DNA from: Ancistrus triradiatus
Lineage: Eukaryota; Chordata; Actinopteri; Siluriformes; Loricariidae
DNA length: 64,000 nucleotides
Direction: 5' to 3'
Assembly (NCBI GenBank): GCA_025084515.1
Contig: JAJAGP010001503.1
Span: 62,001 to 126,000, forward strand
Shown here: positions 46,270-58,640 of the stretch, piece by piece
How positions within the stretch are numbered: position 1 is the first letter of the stretch
Layout: every line of letters starts with the position of its first letter
Position numbers and translations under genes: made by a program
The notes under the pieces: generated by a model
Seen by the model: only the letters and a program-made list of their open reading frames with translations
What the model was told of the DNA's origin: nothing
Database searches by the model: none

Positions 46270-46930
46270 TTTTAGAACAACTTTTTGTTTCTACACTCAT
46301 TGTCCATTTTATCAGCTCCACTTTGTAGTTCTACAATTACAGACTGTAGTCCATCTGTTTCTCGACATAGCCTACTTTGTTAGTCGTACTGGTATGAGTG
46401 GAAACAGAAACAGCAGTGCTGCTGAAGTTTTTAAACACCTTAGTGTCACGGCTGGACTGAAAATAGTCCACGTACCAAAAATGTCCAGCCGCCGGCATCC
46501 TGTAAGCAGTATCCTGTAAGCACTGGTGAAGGATAAGAGACTAACACAAATTGTACAACAACAGATGAGCTACTGTCTCTGATTTTATATCTACGAAACA
46601 GAGCAATATGATAGCTGTGTGAATAAAATACTCCAGCAGCACTGTTGTGTCTCATCCAATCATACCAGCAAAACACACACTACCACACTACCAACACAAC
46701 AGTGTCACTGCAGTACTGAGAATGATCCACCACCCAGATAGTACCTGATCTGTGCTCGTCCTGACCATTAGAGAACAGAGTGAATGGGACGAACAAAGTA
46801 TGTAGAGAAATAAATGGACTACAGTCTGTAATAGTAGAACTACAAAGTGCTTCTATATGGTAACTGGAACTGACAAAATGGACAGTGAATGTAGAATCAA
46901 GGAGGTGTACCTGTTACAGTGATCGGTGAG
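46270..46930. mobile_element. non-autonomous DNA element related to 41992-42190
   Basis: The right end GGAGGTGTACCTGTTACAGTGATCGGTGAG is read in two parts: GAGGTGTACCTGTTACAG and GTGATCGGTG. An imperfect internal palindrome joins AATTACAGACTGTAGTCCAT (46336) to GGACTACAGTCTGTAATAGT (46815). The left terminus is missing. Confidence 0.55.
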
Positions 46931-47242
46931 GGTAGATGGACAGAAAGTTAGCTTTCAGTATTGGTTTGCATTCTACCTGAAAGGATGCTTCACATGTAGA
47001 CTGCCTCATAGACACCTTGTAAGTCAACATAAGTGACATCTTCATGAAAAGCCCGCTTAATTTGTGTGACAATAAGTTGTCTATTTGACAGACAAAGCAG
47101 TTATTGTATGCATTTTGTCCCCAAAATGTGCCCTGGATGGGACAGCAGTCCATCACAGAGCTGGGGATGATCCCCCGACCCTCAGACACTACTAAACATG
47201 TCTGTATGTGATGCCCAGCCCAGAAGGAAGGCACTACTGGGT

Positions 47243-48388
47243 AGGGTTGGGTATCGAAACCCGGTTCAGATTCGGAACTGGTTCCAAAATTCCAAGAACC
47301 ACGCACTCGTTAAAAATTGGTACCTACTAACACATTTAATTGTATAAATTCTTCATTGCGATTAGCACAAAAATACGTCTGTAATAAGGAGTCATTTATC
47401 TATCAGGACCGGTGCTATATGATCACATACGTCAGCACGTGGTTTTGTTCTGGTACACTTTGTTAGACTGTGGTAGCCTAGCAGTTAAGGTACTGGACTC
47501 TGGAACAGAAGGTCCAGGGTTCAAATCCCACCTCTTACAAGCTGCCACTGTTGGGTCCTTGAGCAAGACCCTTAATCCAAAATTGCTTGGATTGTAAGAC
47601 TGTATCAATTGTAAGGGCGTCTGCTAAATGCTGTAAATGTAAATGTAATGTAATGTTAGAGCATTAGCGGAAGATGGACGCTGAAAAGTGCTCAAAAGCT
47701 TAGTTCTGGTTTGAAAGAAAAAGAAAAGGCTAAATACAATATTTGTGGAAAGCAGATGTGTTGTAAAGGAGGTAATACCTCCAACATGGCAAAACATGTA
47801 AAGCACCAGCACGATACTGAGCTTGTACCGTGTTCAGTTGTCTGCGGTCTGTTAGCTCAAATGCTGCGTTAGCCGGGAGAGTCTTGCGCTTAATGTGCAC
47901 AAAGCTTAATGTCCTAAACATTTGCGTCTCTTAATTACTTATAGTCATAAATAGCCATTACTGCTGAAATGATGTACTTGTGCTCCAACGGGAACGTAAT
48001 AATTTTTATAAATGATTTTGCATTTTTTTCTTCCCATACCTATTATAAGTAAAAATGCGTAACGTAAATAATAATTACTTTCCAATTGGACAACATGTTC
48101 GTCCTTTCATCAGTACAGATTACTTATGACCAGTAGTAACAGAGATGTTTGGTGTACATTAAGCCACGTTAACCTTTTTACTTATAATAGGTTTAAATGG
48201 GAAGAAATAAATAACGATTAGCCTTGAAGTTGAAATAGAAAAAAAAATACATATATATATAATTTATACCTAAACATTTGACACAATTTTTTTTTTTCAC
48301 CAATTTCAAATCGAATCTTGGAATCGATAAGAACTGGAATCGATAAGGAGAATCAGAATCGATAAAATGCAAACGATACCCAACCGGG
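47243..48388 (+). mobile_element. hAT-like element with BED zinc-finger remnant
   Basis: Ends GGTTGGGTATCGAAAC and CGATACCCAACC are inverted. Inside, 47730-47812 reads NICGKQMCCKGGNTSNMAKH and then VKHQH, a BED-type zinc finger (Cys..Cys...His...His) as found at the N-terminus of hAT transposases. The catalytic region is missing. A SINE sits at 47464-47652. Confidence 0.68.
47464..47652 (+). mobile_element. tRNA-derived SINE inside the hAT-like element
   Basis: TGTGGTAGCCTAGCAGTTAA, GGTTCAAATCCCACCTC and GGCGTCTGCTAAATGCTG, ending in GTAAATGTAAATG. Confidence 0.88.
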
Positions 48389-48389
48389 A

Positions 48390-49495
48390 CTCATACCCGG
48401 GTGGTGGGCTGGTGTTCTAGACTGGCGCCCTACTCGAACACCAATATGGAACATGCCAATGTGTTTTTAATTTGGACAGTTACAAAGCAAATTAGACTCT
48501 TGAATCTGTCTCTATGGTGATCCTCAAGTGGAACGCTCTAATTGCAGGCCAGTGTGCCTCAAGTTTGTCCGCAAGTATCAAGTTTGTCCGCAACTTCTCC
48601 TCTGAGAGTGTCAAGTAGGGCTTCGGCTCGTAGAAGCATCACGCAGATGCATACAAATGACTTACAATGAGTGCAGATAGAAGATGCCATGAGGTATGCA
48701 CTGATTCAGTACTGTTTATTGGCTTGGGTTTCTTTCATTTTACTCCACTGACTTTCATTTTACTCCACTGACTCCACTGATGTGACTGTTTTGGCATAGA
48801 TCACGCAAGGACTGTTTCTCAATCGTGGCATCATCACAGCTTTGATATTTTGCTTAGCTCGCTTTCAGAGCATCGGTCTGCTTTCCATAAGGATGCCTGG
48901 ACTGCATATCAGACATAAGCCGATATGCAGGCATGACGATGCCAAAAAAGAAATAAATGTTATGCGTACCTCCCTATGCTCCACCTTTACTCCACAAACT
49001 ACCAACATAATATTACCAAGGGAGCAACAGATAGAACTTTTATCCCAGCATGAGCATGAAACGGAACCGGACGAGTCTGTTAGATGTAAATATGACACAA
49101 TTTCCCTTTTGGCAATAGGAGAAGATTGAAAACTTCACATGCAGCACACTGACCGTCTCCAAGGCAACAAGCTGCCTATTTACTACCTGTGAATCATCAT
49201 AACAGACCATAGAACGAAATAGCAAGAAAGGGGGAGAGAAGCAGATAGAGAGCGCAATAGAACGAAAGAGAAGGAAGTGGGGAGGTACGGCGGTCTACCA
49301 TTCATCCCAGGTTACACAGGTTAATGGAAATGGATTCGCGTAGGTTCATAATACAGGTAGAAAATACACTCAAGCTTCATTGTTTATCAGATTTACGCAC
49401 TGCTGCTTTGTATTTACTAAGGAGAGCATATTATTTACAATGCGCATTCTATTTAGTACTACTACAAGCTATTAGCCGATAAGGAGGATACTTTT
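48390..49495. other. no recognised feature
   Basis: Contains a short doubled motif TTTCATTTTACTCCACTGAC (48735-48775) and a 95-codon plus-strand open frame at 48842-49129 without recognisable product. Confidence 0.35.
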
Positions 49496-49499
49496 GTTC

Positions 49500-50335
49500 C
49501 TCTTCATCTTTAATCTCTGAATCTACAGTACATCTGAATCTATGTACTTTTCTGCACTAATGCTGCATCACAGAAGAGTAAATGACCTTTACCAAGGGAA
49601 CTGACCCAACCCCATACCATGACAGAGCCTGGCTTTTGGACTTGTTCCTGATAACAGTCTGGATGGTTATTTTTCGTCTTTGGTCCAGAGCACACGGGGT
49701 CCATTTCTTTGAAAAAAGATCTGGAATACTGATTGGTCTGACCACAATCCCTGTTTCCACTGTGTGATGGTTCATCCCAGATGCTTCCGAACCCAGAGAA
49801 GTCGATGCTGTTTCAGGACATGGTTAACATGAGGCTTCTTTTTGCACAGTAAAGTTTTAAGTGGCATTTGTGAATGTGACTCTGTATTGTAGTGCTTGAT
49901 AATTGTTTGATGAAGTAATCCCTTGCCGATATGGTTCTGTCAGCTCTTGATGAATGACGGTTCTTGATGCAGTGCCGTCTAATGGATCAGAGATCATGGG
50001 TGTTCAGCTTAAGTTTGCCCCCTTGCCTTGAATCGAGTAATGATATTATGCACTGTAGAGGGAGAAACATGTAAATCCCTTCCAATCTTTCTTCGATTAC
50101 CATCATTAACAATCATTTTCGCATTTGTTGACAAGCTACCCATCTTTACTTATCAAAGACTCAGCCTTTTGTGTATACTACTGTTGTACCAAGTCATGAT
50201 TACATTCACCTATTTGAAATCATTTTTGCCTTATTACTAGACCTAAATTGCCCCAATGCCAACTTTTTTTAAATGTGTTGCAGGTGGCTCAGATGTTAGT
50301 ACTGTGAGCTCTACAAATAAATACACCATAAATTG
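49500..50335 (-). mobile_element. Tc1/mariner-like element, copy D, truncated
   Basis: Parallels 7000-7560: ATGTACTTTTCTGCACTAAT, GATAACAGTCTGGATGG, GGTCCAGAGCACACGGGG and GATCTGGAATACTGATTGG. Minus-strand transposase text is broken. Neither terminus was found. Confidence 0.7.
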
Positions 50336-50691
50336 ATCTGAATATTACAAGCTTTACAGAAACTTGGATTATACAACAGCGTCCCTCTTCTCAGAAGGTA
50401 CCGCAGTCTCATTTATGCTTCTGATGGCAAGTGGCATATGGTCAAATGACACCAAGACTGAACGCTTTGGATTGGAATCCAGGCACTATGTTTGGAAAAA
50501 ATCATACACACCCAAAACACATCAAGGATGGTGGTGGCAACATTATATTGTGGATGTGTTTTTGTTTTAGCGGGACTTGACAATTAGTCAAGATTGAAGA
50601 GATTGTATGCTGCCAAATACACTGAAATTGTTGAGAAAAACCTGTTACCCTCCACCAGACAGCTGAAGATTGGCAGATGGTTCACCTTCTG

Positions 50692-53600
50692 GTGCGACTG
50701 TAACCTTAAACAACTGGACAGCCTTTGAGGGTAAGCCTGGCCTTTTAGGATGGGACGGTGTCCATCCCACTTGGGAGGGTGCTGCTCTCATCTCCTGCAA
50801 CATTGCCCATAGTCTTATGGCCCGATTGGTTAGGGGCTGACTATCCAGAGCAGGGGTCAGGCAGCAGACAGACCGGCTTAACCAAAAACTGTCTGCTGGT
50901 AGCCATGCACCGTCACCCAGAACCCACATTATTGAAACTGTGTCTGTTACCCGCATCTGCCCTAAACGTAAACGCTCTCAAAAAGTCTGTTTTAAAATAA
51001 CCTCATTAGTATAAACACAGATAGCTGCCAAAGAAATAAACAACATTAGACTAAAGCTAGGACTACTTAACATTAGATCACTGTACAAACAAAGCAGTAA
51101 TTGTAAATGAAATAATCACTGATAAAACACTTACATGCTTCTCTGTCTCACTGAGACTTGGATTAGACCTGATGAATATTTAGCCTTAAATGAAGCCTCA
51201 CCTCCTGGATACAGTCATGCTAGTCGCCCTCGTCCTAATGGTCGGGGGGGAGGCATAGCCACAATTTTTGTTTACAAAGAGTTAGGTGTTACAGCTAATC
51301 CCATTACAAGGCTAATTCTTTGAAATACTGATTCTTAATGTGACTGATCCATTCTTATTGAAGTCAAAACCACACTTTTCAGCTTATCACTATTTAACCG
51401 CCCTCCTGGTCCCTATTCAGAATTTCTTCAGGAATTTGCTAACTTTCTTTCCTGCTTACTGTTGTCAACAGATAAGGCTTTAATTGTAGGTGATTTCAAT
51501 ATTCACTTTGACAATTGAGCAGGATCCCCTTAAAAATTGCTTTCGAGTTCCCTCTTAGAATCCATGGGTATCACTCAGAATGTGATGGGACCAACCCACC
51601 GCTGTAATCATACTTTAGATCTAATATTAACATTTGGTATCAATATAGATAACCTTGATGTTTTCCCCGCAAAGTGATTCGATTTCAGATCACTATCTTT
51701 TAGTATTTGAGCTATCTCTAATAAATAAAATTCCTTCTGCCTTGTTATCACACACCAAGCGCACTATCACATCTGGCTACTCCAGCTGCGTTTAATAAAA
51801 ACCTTACCAGACTTGAAATGTAATACACCTACAGAGATCAATCATTTTGAGTGTGGTAAATGACCAATTAGAATGTGTGCTTGCTCTCAACCCTCGACAC
51901 GACTGCCCCTGCTAGGGTCAAAACGTATTAGGGAAAAAAGGCTAGCACATGGTATAACGACCACACCCGTATCTTAAAGCAAAGAAACACGGCATCTAGA
52001 GCGCAAGTGGAGACATAGTAAATTGGAAGTGCTTAAGATTGCTTGGAGGGACAGCATGGCAGAGTATATCCAAGATTTGTCTTTAATACAGTCTCCAAAT
52101 TAACAAAAAAACCCACAGAAAGTGACTCTCCTCCCCGTTCTGTGTAATTTTTAACAGTAATGATTTCATGACTTTCTTAATGATAAGATAAAAAACATTA
52201 GGCAATAAAACTCAATGCTCATCACATCACCAAACTGTTCAGCCACCTTCCAGATGCAGCACTAGTGAAGACATCTGTTTAATGAGCTGTAAATCAATAT
52301 TAGAATCTTTACCACCCCAAGTTACTAATACTGAACTATCCGCACTGATCAGCTCGTCTAAGTCATCAACATGTTTATTAGATCCAATTCCTACACTTCT
52401 ACTCAAAACAAAAGTATTACCTAGTGTTATAGAGCCAGTGTTAGTTATTTTAAATTCATCCCTTACCTTTGGTTATGTGCCCAAATCCTTTAAGTCTGCC
52501 GTTATCAAACCACTGATTAAAAAAGCCAATCTTGACCCTTGTGTGATATCTAATTATAGACCGATTTCAAATCTACCGTTTCTGTCCCAAATCTTAGAAA
52601 AAGCTGTCTATCAGCAGCTCTGCAGTTACCTCCAAAGGAATGAAATTTCTGAAACATTTCAGGTCTGACTTCAGGCCCCATCCATACTAACTGAAACAGC
52701 ATTAATTAGGGTACTTAATGACTTGTTAATGTCCTCAGATAAGGGATGTTGTTTCTTTTCTTGTTCTGTTAGATTTAAGTGCAGCATTTCACACTATAGA
52801 TCATGATGTTTTACTAAACAGACTAGAAAATACTGTAGGTATTAAGGGATCAGCACTTTCTTGGATTAATCCTACTTAACTGACCGGTACCAGTTTGGTT
52901 CATATAAATAATCTAAGGTCTAAGCCCTCAAATGTGAAGTATGGCGTGCCTCAGGGGTCAGTGCTTGGCCGCGCTTTTATTCTCTCTCTACATGCTGCCA
53001 CTAGGCTCAGTTATTCGTTAAACATGGCATTAGTTTTCCACTGCTATGCAGATGATACACAGCTTGTACATATCAGCCAAACCTAATGACAGCCTTTACA
53101 GCCTTAGGCTTGCTCATTTTGGGATTGGACGTAGTTATTACGAGATAATCTAAACTTGTAAAGTTGCCTTTGAGACAATGCTCCATTGTAAAAAAGCGCT
53201 ATAGAAATAAAATCTGACTTGACTTGACTTGACAATTAAACAAAAATCGAGGACTGTGTAAAGGAAATAAAAGATTGGATGTTATTTAATTTTCTCTTAC
53301 TTAACTCAGATAAAACTGAGGTTCTATTGTGGGACCCAAGGCTGTGAGAGACAGTTTTGGCTACATCTATCCTAAATCTAGATGGCTGTCCAGTATTGCC
53401 CATCCGTCTGTGAAAAACTTAGGGGTCACATTTGATTCAGATCTCTCCTTGGATGCGCACATTAGCAGCAATCACATCGAATTTGCTTTTCTTTCAATTA
53501 CGTAATATCGCTAAACTTAGAAATATCTCCTCTCTTTTAATGATGCAAAAACTTGTTCATTTGCGTTTATAAACCTCAAGGTTGGATACTGTAACGCCTT

Positions 53601-54898
53601 ACTTACTGGATGCTCTAGTAAATCTAGAAATAAACTTCAGTTAATTCAGAATGCAGCTGCTCGAGTGTTAACTCGAACTAGAAAATTTGATCATTATCAC
53701 TCCTGGTTCTATCATCACTGCACTGGTTACCAGTCAAATTCCGCATTGATTACAAAATACTTCTTATAACTTATAAAGCTCTACATGGCCTGGCCCCACA
53801 TTATCTGAGTGACTTCTTAGAGTCTTACAATCCAACTTGTCTACTCTACTTCGTTCGCAGGGTGCAGGACTTCTTTTTAGTTCCTAGAAAATTAATTTAA
53901 AAAAGTCACAGCCGGGGAAGGCTTTCTCATTACATGGCCCCCCAACTATGGAATAAAACTTCCCACTTTCGTTCGAGATTCAGGACACTCTCCAAGTTTT
54001 TAAGGTCTAGGCTAAAGAACACACCTATTTACACAGGCTTTTGACTAGATTTAGACCAGGGATGCATGTCTTGGGTCCACTGGGGCCGGAGTCTGGAGTC
54101 ATGTCTGGCCTGCCTCCTTGTCCGCTAGCCGGGAGTGTCGATGTGGGCGGTCTGGCTTGAACTGGGCTTCGGTCCTCGGATCTTGACTCATGCATCCTTG
54201 CCTTAGAATAAGGGCAGAGCTGGGGGTTTCATAGTCAAAGAGTCTTATGGTGATCAGAGACGTTGGGTTGCTGTCTTTCTGCCTCCCGTGGGGGTTGCCA
54301 ATGTCTCAATGTGATCCCTTCTTGGCTGTTTTCTCCTACCAGTTCTCCTCTTTCTAGCTATGCTGCTATAGCTAATGCTGCCGGGGGTCTCATGCTACAC
54401 TTGGCATCAGTGATTGACATGGCATCAGTGATTGTTAATAGACACTGTGCTCTTAATCAATAACTAATTACATTTTCTGTTTTCTCTCCGAGCTGTGTTC
54501 CGGCAGTTCCAGCCCCACACATGATGTTCATCTGCTGTAGCTCCAGTCAAGCTGCTTCCATCATCAGCTCCAGCCCCATCATACTCGGGCCACTTAATGT
54601 CAATGTGCATACTTCACATTTTATTCGAACTTTGACTCTATGACTTTAGTTTCGCTCTTAGATTTATCATCTACGCCGCCCAAGGAGGTTGGGTCCCTTT
54701 TTGAGTCTTGGTCCTCCTAAGGTTTCTTCCTAGAACTCAGGGAGTTTTTCCTTGCCACTCTCGCCCTAGGCTTGCTCAATTTGGGATTGAAGGTAGTTAT
54801 TAGGAGATAATCTAAACTTGTAAAGTTGCTTTGAGACAATGATCCATTGTAAAAAGCGCTATATAAATAGATCTGACTTGACTTGACTTGACTTGACT
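50692..54898 (+). mobile_element. L2/CR1-like LINE, nearly full ORF2, inactive
   Basis: The endonuclease part shows CLTETWIRPDEY (about 51140) and LIVGDFNIHFDN (about 51480). The reverse transcriptase part shows NYRPISNLPFLSQILEKAVY (52550-52610), YGVPQGSVLG (about 52940) and the catalytic YADDTQL (about 53042). The C-terminal part reads LHWLPV-like text and HYLSDFLES. The 3' tail has TTTTTGAGTCTTGGTCCTCC, AAAAGCGCTATATAAATAGA and four TTGAC repeats. Many stops and frameshifts. Fragments of the same family occur at seven places in the window. Clade is by motif only; Rex1 is an alternative. Confidence 0.85.
53098..53235 (+). mobile_element. LINE 3' tail inserted in the LINE's own ORF2
   Basis: Between the YADD block and the following coding text (ATAAAAGATTGGATGTTATT, IKDWML) lies a piece of the family's 3' end: CTTAGGCTTGCTCATTTTGG, AAAAGCGCTATAGAAATAAA and TTGACTTGACTTGAC. 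It is about 138 bases long and in the same orientation. Confidence 0.85.
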
Positions 54899-55165
54899 TA
54901 AACACACCCCAAAAGAACAGCAGAGTGACTTAAGGATGGAAAGGTGAATGTCTTTGAGTGGCCAAGTCAGAGTCTTGAACTAAATCCAATAGAAAATCTG
55001 AGGATTAATTTATAGAGAGCAGTCTACTGCTGCTCACCATGAATGTTTTTTAACTTGAATGATACTACAAGGAAGAATGCACAAATATACCCCAATCTGG
55101 GTGTGCAAAGCTTATAGAGACAATAGAAAGCAGAAGGTATGAATGTTGTATGGGTTGTAAAATGA

Positions 55166-56176
55166 GTATTATTTCAGGCTGTAAGGGGGTTATGGTGATT
55201 TTCTATAGGTACTGTTTTTCTAATAATAGTGAAAGATCTGTATGTAATTTCCTTAATGTTTAAATGGTATTAATTCAGGTTTTATTGTAAGCTTTGTTAA
55301 AACTTTAACATATTCTAAACTGTAACATTTTCAGAGGTTTCATAAATATATGAGTAAAGATAGAAAGCAACAAAAGACCTGTTTGGTATAAATGTATAAC
55401 GTAGAGATTAGGTTAAAAACTCATTAGGCTGGAGTGTTCCTGTTATAACTGAGTTGCACATTATAATTTTACTGTCATTTCTTCCTCATTGTCTGAAGTT
55501 CTGACAGCTCTAAACAATGAACTTCGTCGTCGGCCTCTGATCCATCGACACATGTCGATTTTCTCATGTCCTGTTCCTCTAGCCTGTTCTTGATTTAGCA
55601 ACTGATTATCTCTCAGACCGTGGGCTCTGTGGATTGACATGTAAATGCACAGCATCTGGATTAGCATCATAAGAAGAAAATGACTGATTAGCGTGAGGGT
55701 TTTGGTGAGAGGCCTCGCGTCCTCGTACAGCACCGAGCCGTCCGCCGCAGAGCCGTGTGGGCTGAATAGATGGGCCATTTGCAATTATCATTTTCACTGG
55801 GCTATTCATTTCAAGCTCTTTTCATCTCACCTGGACATCCATCCAGGAATCTGCATGCAATGGATGGATTGGGGTTGTGTGGTGCGAAGACTCTTCACTT
55901 GGCACGTTTGGATTTATAGTAGTAAAATGAATGAGGTATAAACTGAAGAAAGGGCCATATGCAGTGTTGTGCAAAAGTTTGAGCACCACTGGGACATTAC
56001 TAAATGCCTTTCCCTTCAGATGCACATGATTAGACAAAGGATCTTGACTCAGTACCCTGCTTGATCTGGATCTGCACTCTCAAAGATCTTGTTCAAAGAC
56101 TCTAAGCTGTTTAGTTAAATCTGTTCATTCATTCAAACCTTTTGCTCACAACATCTTACACTAAGCATCTTGTAGA
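55166..56176. other. unassigned part of ak5 intron 1
   Basis: Includes 55460-55960, a stretch of balanced composition without repeats and with long but unrecognised open frames. A possible conserved non-coding element, not proven. Confidence 0.35.
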
Positions 56177-56180
56177 CAAT

Positions 56181-57708
56181 TATTAGGGGTCACGCTTTGG
56201 CCAATATAGAGGCCACTTTTGATCCCTCTTGACGGGTGAGAACCCTCAGCGTGATCTCGCAGGCGCCATCTAATTTAAGCACCCTTTGGGCTCACACCAT
56301 CTCTTCCCCTGCCATAAGCAAGCACGATGCTATGATGCTATGCTATGCACATTGCGCTGGCTGCACCAGCCTTCACATGGCTATTCCTGAGCTCGCAATG
56401 CCCATTAGCGCTGCCCCTGAGCATGTTAGTTCAGTACTGATCTCCCTGCACACTGGTCACTATCGCCGCCCCTGCACCAATGGTCTTTGGTACTGATACC
56501 CGCGCCGCGGTCACTATCGCCGACCCCTGTGACGCGGTCATTTGTGCCCACTCCTGTGCCGTGGTCACCTTCATTGACCCAGGTACCCAAGTCAGTGGTG
56601 TTTCCTTGCCTAGCCCAGTCAACTCACGGCAATTTTTCTCTTGGGCCTTGTTGGGTTTAGCCTCGTTTCTGAGCCACCAGCGCTGAGCTTTGCCACTGAG
56701 CTGCAGTGCTGAGCTCTGGACCTTGAGCCGCTCATGGCTAGTCCCAAGCCTGAGCCGAGACTTGTTATCTGGCTCGTGTCGGCCTACCCCTCTCGTTCGG
56801 CTTCTATTTAAAGGTGCTTCCGGCCTATTGGGCACCTCCCCAGGCGTCATATGCACAACCCTGAGCGTGTTAGACAGGCTAGGGGAGGGTTTTGGTCGCA
56901 CTTGTGGGGGGGAGAGGGGTATTATTAGGGATCACGTTTTGGCCGCTAGAGGCCACTGTTGATCCCTCATGGCGGCATGAGAACCCTCAGCGCGATTGCG
57001 CAGGCAAAAATCTAATTTGTTGTTCTGCGTGAAAAAGTGGCCTTGCCACCATCACTCCCCACAATAAACAGCATGATGTTTACGCTATGCGATGCGCTGC
57101 ACCAGCCTTCACACGGCTATTGCTGCGTTTGACACGCTTTTTTTTGGTTAGGGAAAAGGGTACGGCTGGGGATTAGTAGATCGTCAGTCGGGGGCATTCG
57201 GGAGATTGCCTGGTAAGACAGGGCCTAGATGCCAGCGTATGGCAGGGTTTTGTTTTATGTTCGCATCTTATACACTTTTCACCAGGCTTCCCTGGCTGCT
57301 TTGAGCCTCACCGCGGTTGTGAGAGTCGCCCCTCCTTTTTCCCTCTCATGCCATCAACCCTCCTATTGCTTCGCGATCGGGAAAGTTATATTCCCCACGT
57401 GATCACTTTTTTGAAGAGGACCCTGAGCTCTTTTAGTCTTATCCTCTTTGTTCCCCGCGTCTGTGCCACACTCCAGTGGGCGCTTTTTTTAATTATTTGT
57501 GTGGCACGCGCTTGCAGAAGTTTCTGCCGGGCTCTAGCCCTTGGCGCATGGCACCGACCTGTATGCTGTTGCTTGTGGGCGTTTTTTAGTTATATTATAT
57601 TTTGTTCATTAATTTACATCTGGAGCTAACTGCACTTGGGTCCTCAACCCCGTTATTCTTTTGTTTTTCAACAGTTCGCCAGCGGTTTTAATATGGCGAA
57701 CCCTAACA
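56181..57708 (+). mobile_element. internally deleted LTR retrotransposon
   Basis: The 3' LTR spans 56923-57708, preceded by a purine run (GGGGGGGAGAGGGG), the expected polypurine tract. The first about 205 bases of a 5' LTR lie at 56181-56385 (TTAGGGGTCACGCTTTGGCC against TTAGGGATCACGTTTTGGCC). CAAT flanks both sides (56177-56180, 57709-57712). LTR ends are TATTAGGGGTC and GAACCCTAACA. The 56.4-56.9 kb interior has a zinc-poor, Pro/Ala/Thr-rich open frame but no recognisable gag, protease or polymerase. Confidence 0.68.
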
Positions 57709-57964
57709 CAATACTGTTACATTTTCTTTAAGTGAATCTGTTCCTTTTGAGGTTTCTTGCATATGCATCTCAGGCCCACTTTTTTTGTTGCCACTGTCAT
57801 GTGTCTAGCTACTCATTTGATGTCAATGTATTTGAGATAGTGTCCTACTGTGATATGTAATATGTAAACAATTACTATTTTGTGTACATAAGTGATCTGT
57901 TAAACAAAATTGAAAAACTAATGAAATGAAAAGTTGTAAACACAATCTCTATGTAATGTATAGC

Positions 57965-58235
57965 TGTCACGCCCGCCTCCAGCGCCGCTCCACCCGCTCG
58001 CACCTTGCCTCGCTCTGCCTCGCCGACCTACTGATCACCTGCACCTGTTTCTCATTCCGGACTTCCTCCCACAACACATATAACCACCACACACCCTCAC
58101 TCACACGCTTCTCGACAAGGTTCTCTAGCCTAGTCACGTAGCTCTCTACCCCTGCATTGCATTCGTTTGTTGTAATAAAGTCTGTCTTACCTCTCTACGG
58201 CCTGCGTTTGCCTCCTCACTCCTTGCGGCGTTACA
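57965..58235. mobile_element. solo LTR (271 bases)
   Basis: Starts TGTCACGCCCGCC, ends GCGGCGTTACA, with perfect 5-base duplications ATAGC at 57960-57964 and 58236-58240. An AATAAA signal lies near 58174. It interrupts the left terminus of a Tc1-derived MITE. Gypsy-type LTRs have this form. Confidence 0.75.
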
Positions 58236-58238
58236 ATA

Positions 58239-58640
58239 GCACTGTGTAAAAGTCTTAGGCCACCAGATATACCATTGTTTTAGCAATGATATAATGAACA
58301 TATTTAACTATTTCTCCATCTGTTTATTACACTACAACCAGAAAATACAGGAAATTATATGCAGTATTAAAAACTGAAAAACAAATCAGAAGTAACAGTA
58401 ACAAGTATTTACTATGACCTCCCCTTACACTTGAGCAGTAGCAGCATCTGGGAGCTTCATCAGGATGCCAAGCTGACCAGTCAAGAAGCTTGATCAGGAA
58501 TGGTATCTTTGGTATCTTTGGAAGAGTAGCAGCCAATTGGAAAAGGGTGAAAAGGCTAAGATATGTTAAAGCTCACGAAGACTGGAATGAGGATCAATGG
58601 AAAAGAGTATTATAGAGTGGCAGACTTTTCAGTTTTCTTT
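58239..58640. mobile_element. Tc1-derived MITE, left end disrupted
   Basis: CACTGTGTAAAAGTCTTAGG, GAAGCTTGATCAGGAATGG, GATATGTTAAAGCTCACGAA and GAAAAGAGTATTATAGAGTG. Sister of 4674-5030. The right terminus is missing. Confidence 0.7.

Larger units (their letters stand above)
50340..55165 (+). mobile_element. Tc1-like transposase remnant split by a LINE
   Basis: The left part (50340-50691) reads PSTRQLKIGRWF just before the break. The right part (54899-55165) continues with AACACACCCCAAAAGAACAG and GTCTTTGAGTGGCCAAGTC, a typical Tc1 C-terminal stretch (..SLSGQVRVLN..IQ). The 4.2 kb LINE at 50692-54898 sits between them. Confidence 0.65.

Noticed and set aside
48842..49129. 95-codon plus-strand open frame
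   Set aside because: No recognisable product. It sits in ak5 intron 1 without splice sites.
55461..55784. 107-codon minus-strand open frame
   Set aside because: No family recognised. Kept only as part of a possibly conserved non-coding stretch.
56431..56901. 156-codon minus-strand open frame as a gag gene
   Set aside because: The polypurine tract shows the element reads on the plus strand, and the frame has no zinc knuckle or capsid motif.
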